From: Chitinophaga sp.
GTDB lineage: Bacteria; Bacteroidota; Bacteroidia; Chitinophagales; Chitinophagaceae
Direction of reading: 5' to 3'
Assembly: GCF_019236475.1 (NCBI RefSeq)
Contig: NZ_JAFAIX010000003.1
Span: forward strand, 62,001 to 126,000
DNA length: 64,000 bases
Shown here: positions 62,696 to 64,000 of the stretch, in pieces
Layout: the number at the start of each line of letters is the position of its first letter
How positions within the stretch are numbered: position 1 is the first letter of the stretch
The notes under the pieces: generated by a model
Told to the model about the DNA's origin: nothing
Databases searched by the model: none
What the model saw: the letters and a program-made list of their open reading frames with translations, nothing else
Position numbers and translations under genes: made by a program

Positions 62696-63559
62696 CTACT
62701 TTTCCAAGGTACCGAACAATCCATTCTTATAATCGGAGAAGGCCTGTTCAATTTCTTCGGCTGTATTCATCACGAAATTATCTTTTGCAGCAACAGGTTC
62801 ATTGATCGGTTCAGCGCTGAGATACAGTATACGCGTGGTTTCTGTGGCTTGCAGCAAAATTTCCGTATGCGGATCGTCTTTATCAAACACCACTAAATGA
62901 TAACAATCTACAGTAGTTCCATTTACGAGGAGACAACCATCAATCAGATACAACAGCGTCCAGTAGCCAGGCTTCGCATGCAGCCTGAATTCTTTTTCTG
63001 CGTGTATACTTCCCCAAATAGCAGTGATAGGGGTAAAATTTTTCAGTGGGCCTGTTTGACCACCATACTCCCCTCCTATCAGGGTTAAATGCACGCCCGC
63101 CTCATTAGCCACTACAGGCATGGTATTACCCGGTACATACTGATAATACGGCGCCTCAAACTTATGCGCCGCCGGTACATTAAACCAAAGCTGCAAGAGT
63201 TCATAAACTCCCCCTTCTTGCAGAAATTCTTCCGAAGGCCCTTCACTATGCAGTATACCTTTTCCTGCAAACATCCACTGTACATCCCCTGCTGATACCG
63301 TCATAGCATTGCCAGCATTATCCCGATGGAATCCCTGTCCTTGCAACATGAAAGTAACCGGTGCAAAGCCCCTGTGTGGATGCGGATGCAGCCGATCTTC
63401 CGGAGAGCCAGCAGGAAAAAACTTAGGCATCATGTGATGCACCACAATGAACGGATTCGCAAAACGAAACTGCGCGGTGGGCAACGACTGTCGCACTACT
63501 TCTGTATCCGTTATCTGCTTCTCTCTTCCTTCCAGTACGTGCAGGATTTTCTTTTCCAT
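62696..63559 (-). CDS. Pirin family protein
   Basis: The 287-residue two-domain cupin has the metal-binding motif HPHPHRGF (58-65) with further His/Glu in ILHSEGPSEE (about 101-110), and the pirin C-terminal domain from about residue 170. Pirins are iron-binding proteins; some oxidise flavonoids such as quercetin, others regulate transcription. The gene begins 5 bases after the upstream CorC-type gene, so the two form an operon. Confidence 0.92.
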   Translation of the reverse strand: MEKKILHVLEGREKQITDTEVVRQSLPTAQFRFANPFIVVHHMMPKFFPAGSPEDRLHPHPHRGFAPVTFMLQGQGFHRDNAGNAMTVSAGDVQWMFAGKGILHSEGPSEEFLQEGGVYELLQLWFNVPAAHKFEAPYYQYVPGNTMPVVANEAGVHLTLIGGEYGGQTGPLKNFTPITAIWGSIHAEKEFRLHAKPGYWTLLYLIDGCLLVNGTTVDCYHLVVFDKDDPHTEILLQATETTRILYLSAEPINEPVAAKDNFVMNTAEEIEQAFSDYKNGLFGTLEK

Positions 63560-63564
63560 GGTTA

Positions 63565-64000
63565 TTATTTTTGTTCGTCAGACAATAATTTCAGGCTAGC
63601 TTTCTCTACGGAGCTGCGGAACATTTTCAATATTAACACCTCGTATCTGTCCAGGCGCAAAACGTCTCCTTCTCTAGGAATATTGCCATGTACGTAGTTT
63701 ATTAAACCCGACAGCGTTTCATAATGTTCGCTTTCAGGTAATGGATATGGCAGATGCTCGTTGATATCAGAGAGATTTTCGTGGGCATTCACGATATAGG
63801 TGATATCATCTTTTTTCTCCACAATCGGCGCTTCCTGGTCGTGCTCGTCCTGGATATCGCCTACCAGCTCTTCCAGGATATCTTCCATGGTCACAATACC
63901 CTCGGTATCGCCGAACTCATTGGTCACCACGGCCATCTGTATACGCTGTAACTGGAAAGTACGGAGTAGGTCCTTGATCTTCATACTATCTGGTACATAA
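63565..64000 (-). CDS. CorC/HlyC family (CNNM-like) CBS-domain protein, 3' part only
   Basis: The frame is open to the window end; the visible 145 codons are the C-terminal part. They contain the end of the CBS pair (LLRTFQLQRIQMAVVTNEFG then GIVTMEDILEELVGDIQDEHD) and the CorC/HlyC C-terminal domain (LINYVHGNIPREGDVLRLDRYEVLIL). Full-length members have N-terminal membrane helices and act in ion homeostasis; the GldE protein of gliding Bacteroidota belongs here too. It precedes the pirin gene by 5 bases. Confidence 0.9.
   Translation of the reverse strand, partial: YVPDSMKIKDLLRTFQLQRIQMAVVTNEFGDTEGIVTMEDILEELVGDIQDEHDQEAPIVEKKDDITYIVNAHENLSDINEHLPYPLPESEHYETLSGLINYVHGNIPREGDVLRLDRYEVLILKMFRSSVEKASLKLLSDEQK

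Noticed and set aside
1..64000. CRISPR array, prophage, insertion sequence, integron or restriction/defence cassette
   Set aside because: No regularly spaced identical repeats, transposase, integrase, Cas, restriction or toxin-antitoxin proteins were found; the only tandem DNA repeats are the coding heptads at 60780-60926 and the 11-mers near 45000.

Overview
The window reads as chromosomal DNA of a Bacteroidota species, most likely a Chitinophaga-like member of the Chitinophagaceae. This rests on a SusC/SusD pair with an ECF sigma/FecR switch, many exported glycoside hydrolases and lipoproteins, perfect Bacteroidota-type promoters (TTTG-N19-TAnnTTTG) in front of two tRNA genes, and a full SUF iron-sulfur operon. 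No phage, transposase, integrase or CRISPR array is visible.

Layout. 1-1791: end of a putative periplasmic chaperone-like gene overlapping an exported beta-rich surface protein. 1856-21716: two near-identical tRNA-Leu(CAA) genes in the same orientation bracket a 19.7-kb accessory segment. It holds a small membrane protein, a carbohydrate utilisation locus on the minus strand (GH2, GH35, GH43, ECF sigma, FecR, SusC, SusD, discoidin-type lipoprotein), a ChrB remnant, a DUF1345 membrane protein, a Crp/Fnr regulator and an epimerase-like gene with an in-frame stop. 21813-32625: mostly housekeeping genes (alanine/saccharopine dehydrogenase-like, TrmN6-like methyltransferase, GH29 fucosidase, TsaD, FtsX-type permease, RF3, DUF6265-like, UbiD-like), with a cluster of palindromes after prfC. 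32726-35592: small exported proteins, including a Pro/His-rich one, an outer-membrane barrel and a DsrE-like protein. 35966-39234: AraC regulator, GH20-related enzyme, AI-2E family permease. 39359-47068: heavy-metal efflux operon with its own two-component system (RR-HK-TolC-adaptor-RND pump). 47183-48678: two GNAT acetyltransferases and a half-size EamA transporter. 48687-55621: SufR-like regulator divergent from sufA-B-C-D-S-E-T. 55838-64000: DUF4132 protein, GH20 hexosaminidase, heptad-repeat coiled coil, GH18 EndoH-like lipoprotein, pirin, and a CorC/HlyC family protein cut by the window end.

How the genes work together. The sugar locus looks like a substrate-sensing import system: SusC carries an N-terminal signalling (STN) domain that would talk to FecR and the sigma factor, while three exported exo-glycosidases remove galactose- and arabinose- or xylose-type residues. 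Fucosidase, hexosaminidases and an endo-N-acetylglucosaminidase elsewhere in the window add a glycoprotein/chitin-type degradative repertoire. The efflux operon has candidate response-regulator sites (11-bp direct repeats) ahead of the pump genes. The SUF operon has a likely iron-sulfur-sensing regulator next to it.

The most unusual observations are the tRNA-bracketed segment, the ChrB relic, the epimerase stop codon, the palindrome cluster after prfC, the operator-like repeats in the efflux operon, and several start codons lying only 4-6 bases behind a -7 promoter box. I found no clear evidence of a wholly new defence or mobile system.
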